Below are positions 8,647 through 9,709 of a stretch of DNA of 9,709 bases, one piece after another. The notes beneath the pieces were generated by a model. The model was given only the letters and a program-made list of their open reading frames with translations, was not told the DNA's origin and did no database searches. Origin of the DNA: an uncultured Candidatus Competibacteraceae bacterium. Its GTDB lineage: Bacteria; Pseudomonadota; Gammaproteobacteria; Competibacterales; Competibacteraceae. Within the stretch, counting starts at the first letter, position 1, and the number at the start of each line of letters is the position of its first letter. Location of the stretch: NCBI GenBank assembly GCA_937872125.1, contig CALMNY010000519.1, positions 1-9,709 of the forward strand, in the 5' to 3' direction. The position numbers and the translations under genes were made by a program.

Positions 8647-8892
8647 CTATTCATCCCACGAATCCGCGCTGAATTGCAGCAGCGCCTGCTCCGTTTCGCT
8701 CAAAATCGTCAATACGCCGGCATGTTGACGATGCAACCAGGCCAGCCGCTCACGCTGCTCGTCGAGTTCATCGGCGTCGCTGGCAACCGAATCACTCAAC
8801 AGAAGGGTCAACTCTGCGACCGCCGCCTCCAGGTCGTCCCGTTCATTCAGCAACTCCAGTCGCCGAATCCGCAAGTCATGAAATGTCGCCAT
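8647..8892 (-). CDS. Small hypothetical protein, predicted coiled coil (81 aa)
   Basis: I cannot name a family. The 81-residue ORF starts at ATG 8892 with a GGGGA stretch at a suitable distance before it, and ends at TAG 8649-8647. The product is acidic and almost wholly helix-prone: residues about 5-35 (RIRRLELLNERDDLEAAVAE) and 40-72 have heptad-like leucine/alanine spacing with many Glu, Asp and Arg, so a short two-helix or coiled-coil protein is likely. There is no signal peptide and no cysteine. It is divergent from ubiX and lies 102 bases upstream of purE on the same strand, so it could share a transcript with purE or have its own. Composition and codon use resemble the surrounding genes. 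The start, ribosome-binding site and ordered pattern make a real gene more likely than chance. Confidence 0.65.
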   Translation of the reverse strand: MATFHDLRIRRLELLNERDDLEAAVAELTLLLSDSVASDADELDEQRERLAWLHRQHAGVLTILSETEQALLQFSADSWDE

Positions 8893-9016
8893 CGTCTTTC
8901 CCCATGTCGTTTACGTCTAACCGGGCGTCGTTCGTGATATTGTTATGTCCAAAAGCCCTTATGTGCCCCAACCCCGACTGGAAGATCGTGTATTTTCACT
9001 TTGTCGGCTCAACGCC

Positions 9017-9646
9017 ATGACCGCCCCCCGCTCTATCATCCTCGGCATGACCGGCGCGTCCGGGGCGGATTATGGCCTGCGGCTGCTGCACTGCCTGCTG
9101 GAAGCTGGCCGACCGGTGCAGTTGCTGATCTCCAAAGCGGCCCAGATCGTCATCCCCATGGAAACCGACCTGCGCCTGCCCGGCCGGCCGCGCGACATCC
9201 AGCGGGCGTTGGTCGAACATTATCATTGTGATTCCAGCCAACTCCACGTCTACGGCCAGGACGAATGGACCGCCCCCCCGGCCAGCGGCTCGGCCTTGGC
9301 TCAAGCCATGGTAGTCTGTCCCTGCACCACCGGGACCCTCGCTGCTATCGCTAACGGCAACAGCGACAATTTGCTGGAACGGGCTGCCGACGTGACGCTT
9401 AAGGAACGGCGCAAACTGATTCTGGTGGTGCGGGAAACGCCGCTCTCGGTGATTCACCTGGAAAACATGCTCAGGCTGGCCCGCGCCGGCGCCGTGATCC
9501 TGCCGGCCAATCCCGGTTTTTATTACCGACCCGCTACCGTCGCGGAACTGGTGGATTTCATCGTCGCCAGAATCCTCGATCAGTTGGAAATTCCCCATGC
9601 GCTGCTGCCGCGCTGGGGTCAGAAACCGGACGAGGTGAATTCATGA
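9017..9646 (+). CDS. ubiX: Flavin prenyltransferase UbiX
   Basis: UbiX joins a dimethylallyl group to FMN to make prenylated FMN, the cofactor of UbiD decarboxylases, used in ubiquinone synthesis. From ATG 9017 the protein has 209 residues. It shows the flavin-binding GASGA (13-17, S15) and E49, then CPCTTGTLAAIANGNSDNLL (101-120), R122, K129, R139, E140 and Y169. These fall at the same numbers as the active-site residues described for the Pseudomonas enzyme, which strongly supports this start. The frame is open upstream to an ATG at 8945 (24 extra residues), but that part has no family character; neither start has a convincing Shine-Dalgarno. It is divergent from the 81-aa ORF. Its TGA (9644-9646) overlaps the next ATG by ATGA, so the following LON-domain gene is probably co-translated. 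No ubiD is in the window. Confidence 0.96.
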   Translation: MTAPRSIILGMTGASGADYGLRLLHCLLEAGRPVQLLISKAAQIVIPMETDLRLPGRPRDIQRALVEHYHCDSSQLHVYGQDEWTAPPASGSALAQAMVVCPCTTGTLAAIANGNSDNLLERAADVTLKERRKLILVVRETPLSVIHLENMLRLARAGAVILPANPGFYYRPATVAELVDFIVARILDQLEIPHALLPRWGQKPDEVNS

Positions 9647-9709
9647 GTGCGACCACCACCCAGGAACTGCCGCTATTCCCGCTCAAAACCGTGCTGTTTC
9701 CCGGCGGGG
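9643..9709 (+). CDS. LON substrate-binding-domain protein, 3' end beyond window
   Basis: Only the first 22 codons are visible, starting at ATG 9643, which overlaps the ubiX stop codon as ATGA. The stretch ELPLFPLKTVLFPGG is the characteristic first strand and turn of the LON N-terminal substrate-binding domain. This could be a standalone LON-domain protein (COG2802 type) or the start of a full Lon protease; full-length Lon usually has a different N-terminal context, so the small standalone form is more likely. Its function in such proteins is poorly known. The frame stays open to the window edge. Confidence 0.8.
   Translation, partial: MSATTTQELPLFPLKTVLFPGG

Noticed and set aside
8945..9016. 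A 24-residue N-terminal extension of UbiX from ATG 8945
   Set aside because: The added residues have no family similarity, and starting at 9017 places every known active-site residue at its expected number.

Overview
This is a GC-rich chromosomal window that reads as core housekeeping DNA of a gammaproteobacterium with a little accessory material. The OxyR-type regulator, the separate purE and purK, and the ubiX protein all align closely with gammaproteobacterial forms; OxyR and UbiX even keep the residue numbering of the E. coli and Pseudomonas enzymes. A purple-sulfur or Competibacter-like lineage is plausible, but that is inference. I see no rRNA, tRNA, CRISPR array or insertion sequence. 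The window is densely coded and has no gene-free stretch over 300 bases.

Left edge (1-1466): the 3' part of a HigA-type antitoxin gene (+), then a convergent Fic-family protein (-) with an N-terminal inhibitory motif and a C-terminal winged helix. Next on the minus strand are a TauE/SafE-type membrane permease (1543-2370), a strong rho-independent terminator (2386-2438) and a large isocitrate dehydrogenase gene (2467-4233). The last encodes a complete NADP-type IDH domain followed by a helical linker and a pair of CBS domains. This fusion is the most interesting item in the window. It would place a TCA-cycle/glyoxylate branch-point enzyme under a ligand-sensing module, while it still keeps the serine that E. 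coli AceK phosphorylates.

Middle (4234-5339): a 176-base divergent intergenic region separates icd from an OxyR-like LysR regulator (+) with both redox cysteines. A peroxide regulator thus faces an NADPH-producing enzyme.

Right (5382-9709): a minus-strand cluster runs, in transcription order, from an 81-aa coiled-coil ORF through purE, purK (ATGA overlap with purE) and an unrecognised 102-aa ORF with an AT-rich, acidic 3' end, to an AlbA_2/GHKL ATP-binding protein. purE and purK carry out the two-step carboxylation of AIR in purine synthesis. The last two genes look like accessory cargo behind the purine genes. Divergently on the plus strand, ubiX (prenyl-FMN synthesis for UbiD-type decarboxylation in ubiquinone synthesis) overlaps by ATGA the start of a LON substrate-binding-domain gene that runs off the window.
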